Positions 8,227 through 16,201 of a stretch of DNA of 64,000 nucleotides are shown here, in pieces. Origin of the DNA: an uncultured Pelagibacteraceae bacterium (lineage in GTDB: Bacteria; Pseudomonadota; Alphaproteobacteria; Pelagibacterales; Pelagibacteraceae). The notes beneath the pieces are model-generated. The model saw only the letters and a program-made list of their open reading frames with translations. It was not told the DNA's origin and searched no databases. The DNA lies in the NCBI GenBank assembly GCA_902629585.1, contig CACORI010000002.1, forward strand, positions 1 through 64,000, given 5' to 3'. Made by a program: the position numbers and the translations under genes. Positions within the stretch are counted from its first letter, which is position 1; every line of letters starts with the position of its first letter.

Positions 8227-8472
8227 ATGAATGAAAAAAATAAAATTGAAATTCAATCTGCCACGTTTGAAAGATTGCTAAAGCATTTAGACGAAAGAAA
8301 AGACGTTCAAAATATTGATCTTATGAACCTTGCTAATTTTTGTCGTAACTGTTTATCTAGATGGTACAGAGAAGAAGCTGAAAAAAAAGGTATTTCAATA
8401 TCTGATCCTGAGGCTAGAGAGCATATTTATGGAATGCCTTATTCAGAATGGAAAGAAAAATATCAAAAATAA
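8227..8472 (+). CDS. DUF1244 family protein
   Basis: An 81-residue protein that is almost entirely one DUF1244 domain: a helical N-terminus, the conserved NFCRNCLSRWYREEA block (two cysteines, residues 38 and 41), then EAREHIYGMPYSEWKEKYQ. The family is widespread in proteobacteria, with no function I can name. It is divergent from the dehydrogenase gene, and its stop codon directly abuts that of moaB on the other strand. Confidence 0.9.
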   Translation: MNEKNKIEIQSATFERLLKHLDERKDVQNIDLMNLANFCRNCLSRWYREEAEKKGISISDPEAREHIYGMPYSEWKEKYQK

Positions 8473-8973
8473 TTATTTTTCTTTTAATCTAGGAAAAAGT
8501 TCGACGAAATTACAGGGTTTGTGATTGATATCTAATTGATATTTTAATATTTCCTCCCAAGCGTCAGTTACGCCACCCGAAGATCCCGGTAACGCAAATA
8601 TATATTTTCCATTAGCTAGAACTGCACATGCTCTTGACTGTATTGCAGATGTACCAACTGATTTTATACTTATATTTCTGAACATCTCACCGAAACCAGG
8701 TATTTGCTTATCAGCAATTTGATCTATCGCCTCAGGAGTTATATCCCTACCAGTCAAACCTGTACCTCCAGTTGTAATTACTACGTCAATTTCTTTTTTA
8801 TTTATCCAATCTTTCAATATTAAAAGAATATCTTCTTTATCATCTTTGCAAATTTTTCTTTCTATCAAATTATGATTAGCTTCCTGGAATTTTTTAACTA
8901 AAATTGCACCAGATTTATCATTATCAAAAGTTCTGGTATCTGTTACAGTTAGTAATGCAATATTTACACTCAT
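8473..8973 (-). CDS. moaB: molybdenum cofactor biosynthesis protein MoaB/MogA family
   Basis: A 166-residue MoaB-type protein of the molybdopterin-binding (MogA/MoeA) fold, which adenylylates molybdopterin before metal insertion. Visible marks are VTDTRTFDNDKSG near the N-terminus, the TTGGTGLTGRDITPEA motif near residue 67, and ALPGSSGGVTDAWEEIL near the C-terminus. It is separated from the main moa operon by the dehydrogenase region. It is convergent with DUF1244 (no spacer) and divergent from the TauE-like gene, with only 9 bp between start codons. Confidence 0.92.
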   Translation of the reverse strand: MSVNIALLTVTDTRTFDNDKSGAILVKKFQEANHNLIERKICKDDKEDILLILKDWINKKEIDVVITTGGTGLTGRDITPEAIDQIADKQIPGFGEMFRNISIKSVGTSAIQSRACAVLANGKYIFALPGSSGGVTDAWEEILKYQLDINHKPCNFVELFPRLKEK

Positions 8974-8982
8974 AATAAATAA

Positions 8983-9729
8983 ATGATTATACTACCAATT
9001 TTATTTTTAATAACAGCAATATTCTATTCCAGTGTTGGTTTTGGTGGGGGTTCGACTTATTTAGCTATATTGCTAATTTGGGGAATTCCATACCATATCT
9101 TTCCTGTTATTGCGCTTATCTGCAATATAATAGTTGTATCTGGAAATTCTATTAATTACGTAAGAGCTGGAAATCATAACTTTAAATTATTAATTCCTTT
9201 TTTGATTGGATCGATACCTATGGCTTTTATAGGTGGAACATTGGTGATCGCAAAAGATTTTTTTGAGATCTTATTATTTCTTGTTCTATCTTTTGCGGGT
9301 TTGTTGCTTTTAATCAATAATAAATCCTACGAAGAAAAAAATATTATTATAAAAAAAATTAGTTTTATTAATTCAATAATAATAGGATCAGTACTTGGGT
9401 TGATTTCAGGTATTGTTGGTATTGGAGGAGGAATTTTTTTAAGTCCAATACTTTTTTTACTTAAAGCCGAAAAGCCAAAAATTATTTCGACTACTGCATC
9501 ATTATTTATTTTTGTGAACTCATTATCTGGTGTTTTTGGTCAACTTACAAAACAAATGGTTTTAAATGAAATATTAAATTACGCACCATTATTTATTAGT
9601 GTTTTAATTGGAGGGCTTATTGGAAATTACCTTAATTTAAAAATATTTAGTAGCAGACTACTAGCAATAATTACATCATTATTGGTTATTTTTGTTGCTG
9701 CAAGAATGGCATTTAGAATACTTATTTAA
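8983..9729 (+). CDS. TauE/SafE family sulfite/organosulfur exporter-like membrane protein
   Basis: A 248-residue protein with about eight hydrophobic segments. It carries two copies of the family's glycine-rich signature: SSVGFGGGSTYLA near residue 16 and ISGIVGIGGGIFLSPIL near residue 144, which is the internal duplication typical of TauE/SafE (DUF81). Members export sulfite, sulfoacetate or related anions, or act as general anion permeases. The substrate here is unknown. The next gene downstream is a methionine-cycle enzyme behind its own riboswitch, which makes a sulfur link possible but unproven. Confidence 0.85.
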   Translation: MIILPILFLITAIFYSSVGFGGGSTYLAILLIWGIPYHIFPVIALICNIIVVSGNSINYVRAGNHNFKLLIPFLIGSIPMAFIGGTLVIAKDFFEILLFLVLSFAGLLLLINNKSYEEKNIIIKKISFINSIIIGSVLGLISGIVGIGGGIFLSPILFLLKAEKPKIISTTASLFIFVNSLSGVFGQLTKQMVLNEILNYAPLFISVLIGGLIGNYLNLKIFSSRLLAIITSLLVIFVAARMAFRILI

Positions 9730-9761
9730 ATTATAATTGATTTAGTGAACTCTTTTAAATA

Positions 9762-9820
9762 TAGTTAATTAGCCGATTTGATCCTATTGCGGGCGTTAAC
9801 TGCTAAAACGGACTCCCTTT
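9762..9820 (+). promoter_or_regulatory. SAM-II/SAM-V-type S-adenosylmethionine riboswitch upstream of the homocysteine methyltransferase gene
   Basis: The 109-bp spacer holds an island conserved with the SAM-II/SAM-V pseudoknot class: GATTTGATCCTATTGC at 9775-9790 (SAM-II core as I recall it: GATTTAACCGTATTGC) and GCTAAAACGG at 9802-9811 (SAM-II: GCTAAAAAGG). A candidate P1 stem pairs GTTAA (9764-9768) and GCC (9772-9774) with GGC (9792-9794) and TTAAC (9796-9800). A short pseudoknot can pair TCC (9782-9784) with GGA (9810-9812). SAM-V aptamers were described from Pelagibacter and other marine bacteria upstream of methionine genes. Here the 3' pseudoknot strand lies 28 bases before the ATG, so control of translation initiation is plausible. 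Confidence 0.75.
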
Positions 9821-9838
9821 CAATTCGGATAAAATATT

Positions 9839-10747
9839 ATGGATTTAGATTTTTTTAAAAAACTAAGAATTCTTGACGGAGGTATGGGGCAGGAACTTCT
9901 TGCGAGAGGTATGGAGCCTAATGGAACTCTATGGAGTGCTAATGCTTTACTTAATCAAAAATATCATAAACTTGTCTTAGATACACATTTGGATTTCATT
10001 AAAGCTGGCGCAGAAATAATTGTCACTACAACTTTCACAACACGTAAATCAAGGTTGAGAGATAACAATTTAGAGAACAAATACGAATATTTAAATAAAA
10101 AAGCTGGGGAAATTGCAAAGAAAGCAAAAGAAAAATATCCTAAAATATTAATTGCTGGAGGATTGCCTCCACAGAATTTGACCTATGAAGCTGATGATAG
10201 AGATGAACAAGAGATAAAAGCTGATTTTGAGAGCCAGTCTAAATTATTGGACCCCTACGTAGACTTCTTCTACTTTGATGTTTTAAGTAGTATTAGAGAG
10301 TTTAAAATTGCTATTGAAAGTATTAAAAAATTCAACAAACCATATTTATTAGGAGCTCACATCTCTGAGGGAGAAAAATTACCAAGTGGGGAAAAAATTT
10401 CAAATATCATTAAAGAAATAAAGCATGAAAAACTATTAGGTATAATTTTATCTTGTGTGTCACCAGAAAACTACCAACTTAATATTAATGAATTAAAAGA
10501 ATTGGGAATTCCCTTCGGTTTTAAATTAAATGCATTTATTAAAACTAATCCTAAACCTAATTACAATAATGCATATAAAAAAAGTAAAACTGGAAATCCA
10601 AATGAATTTCTAGGTGTTCGAAAAGATTTAACTCCAAATAAAATGTTAGAATTTGCAAAAAAATTTAAAGATGCAGGAGCTACAATTATTGGTGGATGTT
10701 GTGAAACTAGACCATCACATATAAAAGCATTTTCAGAACTTAAGTAG
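9839..10747 (+). CDS. mmuM: homocysteine S-methyltransferase family protein (MmuM/BHMT-like)
   Basis: A 302-residue (beta/alpha)8 enzyme that transfers a methyl group to homocysteine to make methionine. The N-terminal ILDGGMGQELLARG is the family signature. The zinc-binding cysteines are visible as SCVSPE (near residue 205) and the GGCCETRP pair near the C-terminus. The methyl donor could be S-methylmethionine, betaine or another methyl compound; the short length favours MmuM over the larger BHMT. The riboswitch-like leader supports a role in methionine supply. The 3' end overlaps the convergent EamA gene by 8 bp. Confidence 0.85.
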   Translation: MDLDFFKKLRILDGGMGQELLARGMEPNGTLWSANALLNQKYHKLVLDTHLDFIKAGAEIIVTTTFTTRKSRLRDNNLENKYEYLNKKAGEIAKKAKEKYPKILIAGGLPPQNLTYEADDRDEQEIKADFESQSKLLDPYVDFFYFDVLSSIREFKIAIESIKKFNKPYLLGAHISEGEKLPSGEKISNIIKEIKHEKLLGIILSCVSPENYQLNINELKELGIPFGFKLNAFIKTNPKPNYNNAYKKSKTGNPNEFLGVRKDLTPNKMLEFAKKFKDAGATIIGGCCETRPSHIKAFSELK

Positions 10748-11627
10748 CCTTTTTGTTGTCGGCCTTTCTTACAAAATAAATACCAACGCATACAGCTATT
10801 AATGAAATTAAGACTTTAGTAGTAATCAATTCTTTCAAAAATATATAACTTAAGATTGTTCCAAATATAGGAATTAGATAAGATACCTGAGATTGAAAAA
10901 TTAATCCATTTGTAACTAAAATTCTAAATCTAAGTAACCATGCAGCTCCAGTAGCAACTAATCCCAAGTATATCACAGATATAGTTGAGTCTAATCTTGG
11001 AGAGATATTCCATGGTTGTTCAACAAAGCCAACTATAGGAATTAAAATTATAATTGCCCAAATTAATATTGAGCCTGTAACATTTTCATTTTTTTTCTTA
11101 CTAATCTTTAATGTCAAAACTCCCCCAATTACATAACAAGTCGAGCCAAGAAGAATCAACAATGCAGAAGTAAAATTATTTTCATCTATCAAAATATTAT
11201 CTGAAAATAAATATAAAATTCCTGAAAAGCCTATAAGGATGCCAAAAGTTTTTATGAAATTAAATTTTTCATTTTTTGTATAAAAATGACCAAGAACAGT
11301 AGAACTTAATGGTGTGGTAGACATTAAAATTGCAGCTAAATTACTTTGAACTGACTTTACCCCATATGCGATCAAAAAAAATGGTGCTACTAAATTTATA
11401 AAACCTATTAACGCAAACCAATACCAATCTTTGGAAAAAGCCTCAATTTTAATTTTTTTATAATAACAAAGTAACAAAACAGGTATCGCTCCAAAGAAAA
11501 CTCTTAAAAATGCAATAGTTATAGGCCCAAAAGAATATGTTGCTATTTTAATATTAAAAAAAGCAGATGCCCAAATTAATGCTAAAAATCCTAATAATAG
11601 ATAATCTAATAGCGTCGGTTGTCTCAT
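10740..11627 (-). CDS. EamA/DMT-superfamily transporter
   Basis: A 295-residue membrane protein with about ten hydrophobic helices arranged as two EamA repeats (the first begins LLGFLALIWASAFFNIKIA; the second begins LLILLGSTCYVIGGVLTL). Drug/metabolite transporters of this type export amino acids or small metabolites; the substrate is unknown. The start overlaps the stop of the YbaK-family gene (ATGA), so the two form an operon. Confidence 0.85.
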   Translation of the reverse strand: MRQPTLLDYLLLGFLALIWASAFFNIKIATYSFGPITIAFLRVFFGAIPVLLLCYYKKIKIEAFSKDWYWFALIGFINLVAPFFLIAYGVKSVQSNLAAILMSTTPLSSTVLGHFYTKNEKFNFIKTFGILIGFSGILYLFSDNILIDENNFTSALLILLGSTCYVIGGVLTLKISKKKNENVTGSILIWAIIILIPIVGFVEQPWNISPRLDSTISVIYLGLVATGAAWLLRFRILVTNGLIFQSQVSYLIPIFGTILSYIFLKELITTKVLISLIAVCVGIYFVRKADNKKAT

Positions 11628-12103
11628 TCAGTAATTTCTTTAATCTTGCCTTTAGTAATTTTTTGTAAATTTTCAAAATTAATCATAAAAACGCAATTTG
11701 GGTGACCAGCTGCTGCAAACAGTTTATCAAATCTCTCTAAAGAATTATCTATAAAGATTTTTACTTCTTTTAAATGTCCAATAGGAGAAACTCCACCAAT
11801 ACTATATCCGGTAACATTTTTAACATCATCAGCTGAAGCCATTGATACGTCTTTAATACTTAGTATCCTCTTTATCTTATTTAATGATGCTTTTTTATCG
11901 CCAGATACTAAACAAAGTAAAAATGAATTTTCTATCCTGAAAAGTAAGCTTTTTACAATTGCTCCAACTTCACAACCTAAAGAAGAAGCAGCTTCAATTG
12001 CCGTCCTTGCTGAATTATCTAAAATTATGACTTTTAAAGTGGGATCAAAATCATTTAATATTTTTTTCACTCTCTTTACCGGTTCTTTGTCTAATAAAGT
12101 CAT
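11624..12103 (-). CDS. YbaK/EbsC-family aminoacyl-tRNA deacylase
   Basis: A 159-residue protein of the YbaK/ProX editing-domain family, which hydrolyses mischarged tRNAs in trans. Visible marks are an N-terminal helix, GCEVGAIVKSLLF with the conserved lysine (near residues 44-56), LVSGDKKASLNKIKR, and the C-terminal GYSIGGVSPIGH and AAGHPNCVF segments. Specificity (Cys-tRNAPro, Ala-tRNAPro or other) cannot be told. It leads the two-gene operon with the EamA transporter and is divergent from glnA. Confidence 0.88.
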   Translation of the reverse strand: MTLLDKEPVKRVKKILNDFDPTLKVIILDNSARTAIEAASSLGCEVGAIVKSLLFRIENSFLLCLVSGDKKASLNKIKRILSIKDVSMASADDVKNVTGYSIGGVSPIGHLKEVKIFIDNSLERFDKLFAAAGHPNCVFMINFENLQKITKGKIKEITE

Positions 12104-12231
12104 TATTCAACTTTTAATTGTTAGTTTTTTTGAACGTTTAATTATACAGTTATGTAAAAAATGCATAGGTGTTATTAAGTAAAAGAGCATTATGTATCAG
12201 TCTTTTTTTGGTAATACAACGTTCAGAATTA

Positions 12232-12237
12232 AAGGAG
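12232..12237 (+). promoter_or_regulatory. Shine-Dalgarno of glnA
   Basis: AAGGAG lies 5 bases before the ATG at 12243. It decides the start over an in-frame ATG at 12192, which would add 17 residues absent from the glutamine synthetase family. The 139-bp spacer before glnA has no riboswitch or hairpin that I can recognise. Confidence 0.8.
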
Positions 12238-12242
12238 AAAAA

Positions 12243-13649
12243 ATGAGTGTTAATAATGTTTTGAAGTTTATCAAAGATAAAGATGCTGAATTTGTGGATT
12301 TAAGGTTTACAGATCCAAGAGGAAAATTGCAGCATCTAACTATGGACTCCACAATTGTAGATGAGGATTTATTAAATGAGGGTGTTTTCTTTGATGGTTC
12401 ATCAATAGCTGGTTGGAAAGCAATTAATGAGTCAGACATGATTTTAAAACCAGATACATCAAGATTTTTTCTCGATCCGTTTACATCTCACAATACAGTA
12501 GTACTTTTTTGCGATATTTTTGATGCGGTGAAAAAAAATCCTTATGAAAGAGATCCTAGAGGTATAGCAAAAAAAGCAGAAGAATATTTAAAATCTTCTG
12601 GCATTGGTGATAAAGCCTTCTTTGGTCCTGAGCCTGAATTTTTTGTATTTGATGACGTGAGAATAAAAAATGACATGAACGAATGTGGTTTTAAGATTGA
12701 TAGTAAAGAAGGTCCATATAATTCTGGTAAAGAGTATGAAAATGGCAACATGGGCCATAGACCTCCAGTTAAAGGTGGTTATTTTCCTGTCCCACCAGTA
12801 GACAGTGAACAAGATATGAGAGGTGAATATTTAAAAAATTTAAAAGAGGTAGGTATAAAAGTAGAGAAACATCATCATGAAGTTGCGCCAAGTCAACATG
12901 AACTTGGAATGTATTTTGGAACTTTAGTTAACCAAGCAGACAATGTTCAGCTTTATAAATATGTTGTTCAAATGGTAACTCACTCATTTGGAAAAACTGC
13001 AACTTTCATGCCTAAACCAGTTGCTGGTGACAACGGATCAGGAATGCATATTCATCAATCTATCTGGAAAGGTGATACTCCTGTATTTTCAGGTGAAGCT
13101 TATGCTGGACTATCTGAAACCGCCTTATATTACATTGGGGGAATTTTGAAACATGCAAAAGCAATTAATGCTTTTGCTAACTCAACAACAAATAGTTATA
13201 AACGATTAGTTCCAGGCTTTGAAGCTCCTGTGCTTTTAGCTTATTCTGCTAGAAACCGATCAGCATCATGTAGAATACCAATAACTTTAAGTAAAAAAGG
13301 TGCAAGATGTGAGATTAGATTTCCTGATGCATCTGGTAACCCTTATTTAACTTTCGCAGCCATGCTTATGGCCGGTTTAGATGGGATTAAAAATAAAATA
13401 CATCCGGGAGAATCTTTTGATAAAGATCTCTATGAATTACCGCCTGAAGAAGTAAAAGCTATTCCCACGGTATGTGGTTCATTAAGAGAGGCTATGGAGA
13501 GTTTAGATAAAGATCGAGATTTTTTAACTCAAGGTAATGTTTTTACTGACGATCAAATTGATGCATACATAGCATTAAAATTTGAAGAAATTCACAAGTT
13601 TGAGCACGCACCTCATCCAATAGAATTTGAGATGTATTATAGTAGCTAG
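12243..13649 (+). CDS. glnA: type I glutamine synthetase
   Basis: A 468-residue glutamine synthetase that makes glutamine from glutamate, ammonia and ATP. Family segments are all present: DGSSIAGW (residues 51-58), [12 protein letters not shown], the metal-binding [10 protein letters not shown] (residues 264-273), and [10 protein letters not shown]. Tyr397 in [10 protein letters not shown] matches the adenylylation site of the GlnE-regulated class, so covalent control remains possible. I start at 12243 because of the AAGGAG. It is monocistronic: divergent from the YbaK-type gene, and its stop abuts a small minus-strand ORF. Confidence 0.97.
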   Translation: MSVNNVLKFIKDKDAEFVDLRFTDPRGKLQHLTMDSTIVDEDLLNEGVFFDGSSIAGWKAINESDMILKPDTSRFFLDPFTSHNTVVLFCDIFDAVKKNPYERDPRGIAKKAEEYLKSSGIGDKAFFGPEPEFFVFDDVRIKNDMNECGFKIDSKEGPYNSGKEYENGNMGHRPPVKGGYFPVPPVDSEQDMRGEYLKNLKEVGIKVEKHHHEVAPSQHELGMYFGTLVNQADNVQLYKYVVQMVTHSFGKTATFMPKPVAGDNGSGMHIHQSIWKGDTPVFSGEAYAGLSETALYYIGGILKHAKAINAFANSTTNSYKRLVPGFEAPVLLAYSARNRSASCRIPITLSKKGARCEIRFPDASGNPYLTFAAMLMAGLDGIKNKIHPGESFDKDLYELPPEEVKAIPTVCGSLREAMESLDKDRDFLTQGNVFTDDQIDAYIALKFEEIHKFEHAPHPIEFEMYYSS

Positions 13650-13820
13650 TTACTGTCTTGTTGTAGCAACGGTATCTTTATTAACACCTTTTTTAACAAC
13701 ATAATCCTGCGTACCATTTGCACCAGTTTCTACTTCTTTACGAAGATCTTTAAAAAAAGTTTTCTCCTTTAAAGAATTTTTTAAGTTTTTAACAAGATTT
13801 TTAAATTCAAACTTATTCAT
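13650..13820 (-). CDS. small hypothetical protein (56 residues) at the end of the suf operon
   Basis: A short basic ORF starting MNKFEFKNLVKNLKNSLKEK with a distinctive polar tail (TGANGTQDYVV ... KDTVATTRQ). It lies 63 bp downstream of sufA on the same strand, so it could be the last gene of the suf transcript. I recognise no family. Support for it being real is that its stop codon exactly abuts that of glnA, the pattern seen at every other convergent junction here, and that the composition looks protein-like. A TTG at 13868 would extend it by 16 residues, with less support. Confidence 0.5.
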   Translation of the reverse strand: MNKFEFKNLVKNLKNSLKEKTFFKDLRKEVETGANGTQDYVVKKGVNKDTVATTRQ

Positions 13821-13883
13821 AAGAATCTTATACACTAGATATGCATGATATGCAATACTGCTATGCAACTTTTAGGATACTAA

Positions 13884-14219
13884 TTAGTCGACTTTAAAAG
13901 ACTCTCCACATCCACAACGCTCGGTTTCATTTGGATTATTAAAGACAAAACTTGAGGAAAATTCGTCTTTTTTATAGTCCATTTCCGTGCCAAGTAAATA
14001 CATGACAGCAGCAGAGTCAACAAAGATCTTAATGCCTTTGTCCTCAATTAATTCATCATTAGGATTAACTTCTTTGGAATATTCCATTACATAAGACATG
14101 CCGGCACAACCACCTGATTTTACCGAAACTCTTACCCCAATAGCTTCTTTTTTACCCATAGCCATAATTTCTTTAATTCTATTTGCAGCATTATCACTTA
14201 TTTTAATTATTGAGTTCAT
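13884..14219 (-). CDS. sufA: A-type iron-sulfur carrier protein (SufA/ErpA/IscA family)
   Basis: A 111-residue A-type carrier that accepts Fe-S clusters from the SUF scaffold and passes them to targets. The three cysteine ligands are visible: one in KSGGCAGMSYV and two in the C-terminal CGCGESF. As the last recognised suf gene, it abuts sufT with a 1-bp overlap. Whether it is SufA or ErpA in the strict sense cannot be settled by sequence alone; the operon context favours SufA. Confidence 0.92.
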   Translation of the reverse strand: MNSIIKISDNAANRIKEIMAMGKKEAIGVRVSVKSGGCAGMSYVMEYSKEVNPNDELIEDKGIKIFVDSAAVMYLLGTEMDYKKDEFSSSFVFNNPNETERCGCGESFKVD

Positions 14220-14515
14220 TACAAATTTAACTCCAATTTTGCTGCATCAGACATCATATCTTTATTCCAAGGAGGGTCCCAAACTAATTCTAAATCAACA
14301 TTTTCGATTCCCTCTACTTGCATTACTCCCTCTTTAACTTCTTTAGGCAAACTCTCAGCAACAGGACAATTTGGTGTAGTTAAAGTCATTTTTATTTTTG
14401 CTTTTTTATCAATAACTTGAATATCATAGATCAATCCAAGTTCATAAATATTTACTGGTAATTCTGGATCATAAATTTTTTTTATTTCATTTATAACTTT
14501 TTCTTTTACTTCCAT
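14219..14515 (-). CDS. sufT: SUF-associated MIP18/DUF59 family protein SufT
   Basis: A 98-residue protein made of one DUF59 domain: EIKKIYDPELPVNIYELGLIYD, then TLTTPNCPVAESLP with the conserved cysteine, and VWDPPWNKDMMSDAAK. SufT-type proteins help mature Fe-S proteins and are usually encoded within suf operons, as here between sufU and sufA. A role as a late maturation factor is inferred from relatives. Confidence 0.9.
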   Translation of the reverse strand: MEVKEKVINEIKKIYDPELPVNIYELGLIYDIQVIDKKAKIKMTLTTPNCPVAESLPKEVKEGVMQVEGIENVDLELVWDPPWNKDMMSDAAKLELNL

Positions 14516-14519
14516 AAAA

Positions 14520-14984
14520 TTAATCCTCGGTACTCACTTGTTTTCCATTATTTTCCATTGCAGAAACTAAAGTATGCCAAGACAATGTAGCACATTTTAC
14601 TCTCATTGGATATTGTTTGACTCCTGAGAGACACATTAGCTTTGTTTTATCATCATCTTTTAAAATTTTATTTTTAAGTTCTGGGTTTTCTTTAATCATT
14701 CCTAAAAAATCCTCAATTATCTCTTTGGCTTCATTATCGCTCTTACCTTTTATTAAATCTGTCATAATGGAAGCTGAGGCCATTGATATTGCACATCCAC
14801 TTCCCTCAAAAGAGATATCTTCAACTTTTCTTTGATCATTCAATTTTAGATATACATGAACGTTATCCCCGCAAAGAGGATTATTTCCTTTTGCATCCTT
14901 ATTGAAATTTTTGGTCTTTCCTAAATTTCTTGGATTTTTACCATGTTCTAAAATAATTTCTTGATATAATTCTTTTAAGTTCAT
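14520..14984 (-). CDS. sufU: SufU-type scaffold / sulfur-transfer protein
   Basis: A 154-residue IscU-fold protein of the SufU branch. Cysteines that bind zinc or cluster in the family are visible in NPLCGDN, GSGCAISMAS and the spaced pair MCLSGVKQYPMRVKC. The segment between the second and third cysteines carries the SufU-type insertion, unlike IscU. In SufU systems it takes sulfur from SufS. Its start overlaps the end of sufS by 4 bp. Confidence 0.92.
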   Translation of the reverse strand: MNLKELYQEIILEHGKNPRNLGKTKNFNKDAKGNNPLCGDNVHVYLKLNDQRKVEDISFEGSGCAISMASASIMTDLIKGKSDNEAKEIIEDFLGMIKENPELKNKILKDDDKTKLMCLSGVKQYPMRVKCATLSWHTLVSAMENNGKQVSTED

Positions 14985-16201
14985 TTTAAATCAAAAACTT
15001 TTTTACAATTACTAATTCCGTCATTTAACTTATCTAGATCATCTTTAGTATTATAAACACCCAAAGATGCTCTTGCGCTTGCAGATATCCCTAACTTATC
15101 ATGAAGTATTTGACAGCAATGATGTCCGGCTCTTATAGCAACTCCTGTTTCATCTAAAATAGTTGCAATATCATGTGGATGAATTCCCTCAATAGTAAAA
15201 GATAAGACCCCTCCTCTTTCCTTTGGATTTCCTATTAATTTCACAGAATTATTTTTTTTTAAAATTTCTTGACCGTATTCTATAAGTTCTTTTTCATGCT
15301 TAATTATGTTTTCAATTCCAATACTCTCTAAAAATTTTATTGATTGATCGAACGCAATTACTTGTGCTGTAGCCATTGTTCCAGCCTCATACTTATTTGG
15401 AAGTTCACTATAAGAAATTCTATCCTTTTTTACCTCATTTATCATTCCTCCGCCTCCTTGATATGGTGGAAGCTGCTCTAGCCATTTCTTTTTTCCATAC
15501 AAAACTCCAAGCCCAGTTGGTCCATACATCTTATGACACGAAATTGCATAAAAATCACAATCCAAGTCCTGCATATCTAATTTTAAATGTGGTCCTCCTT
15601 GACATCCATCAACTACTACAACGATATTCTTTGAATGGGCTAATTGAGTTATCTCTTTAATTGGTAAAACTGCACCGGTAACATTTGATAAATGAGTTAT
15701 TGCTATTACTTTAGTTTTGTTTGTAATTTCTTTCTCTATATTTTCAATTGGTATATCTCCATCTTCATTTACTTCAGCAAATTTTATTTTAATATTTTTA
15801 GATTTTCTTAAAAAATGCCATGGAACATAATTTGAATGATGCTCTAATTCAGTAATTAAAATTTCATCATTTGGCTCCAAGATTGCTTGACCTAGAGTAT
15901 TTGCAACCAAATTCAGAGCCTCTGTAGCACCTTTAGTAAATACGATTTCATTTTTATCTTTCGCATTAATGTACTTTTGAACTGAAGATCTTGTATTTTC
16001 ATACAAATTAGTGGCAGCAACTGCCAAATAATGAATGCTTCTTCCCACATTTGAAAATTGTTTGGAGTAAAAATCATTAATTTTATCTAGAACTACCTTT
16101 GGTTTTTGAGATGAATTGGCACTATCCAAATAAACTAAATCATTATTTTGAATTTTTTCATCAAAAATTGGAAATTCTTTTTTAATATTATTTATATTCA
16201 T
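14981..16201 (-). CDS. sufS: cysteine desulfurase SufS
   Basis: A 406-residue PLP enzyme that takes sulfur from cysteine for Fe-S assembly. The PLP lysine is K224 in SCHKMYGPTG. The VVVVDGCQGGPH segment holds the cofactor-binding aspartate. The persulfide cysteine lies in RAGHHCCQ (C362 or C363; most SufS proteins have one cysteine followed by alanine here). It overlaps both neighbours by 4 bp. Confidence 0.95.
   Translation of the reverse strand: MNINNIKKEFPIFDEKIQNNDLVYLDSANSSQKPKVVLDKINDFYSKQFSNVGRSIHYLAVAATNLYENTRSSVQKYINAKDKNEIVFTKGATEALNLVANTLGQAILEPNDEILITELEHHSNYVPWHFLRKSKNIKIKFAEVNEDGDIPIENIEKEITNKTKVIAITHLSNVTGAVLPIKEITQLAHSKNIVVVVDGCQGGPHLKLDMQDLDCDFYAISCHKMYGPTGLGVLYGKKKWLEQLPPYQGGGGMINEVKKDRISYSELPNKYEAGTMATAQVIAFDQSIKFLESIGIENIIKHEKELIEYGQEILKKNNSVKLIGNPKERGGVLSFTIEGIHPHDIATILDETGVAIRAGHHCCQILHDKLGISASARASLGVYNTKDDLDKLNDGISNCKKVFDLK

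Noticed and set aside
12104-12242. Glutamine riboswitch (glnA motif) in the glnA leader
   Set aside because: The conserved core sequences of that RNA class are not present; only AT-rich DNA and a Shine-Dalgarno are seen.
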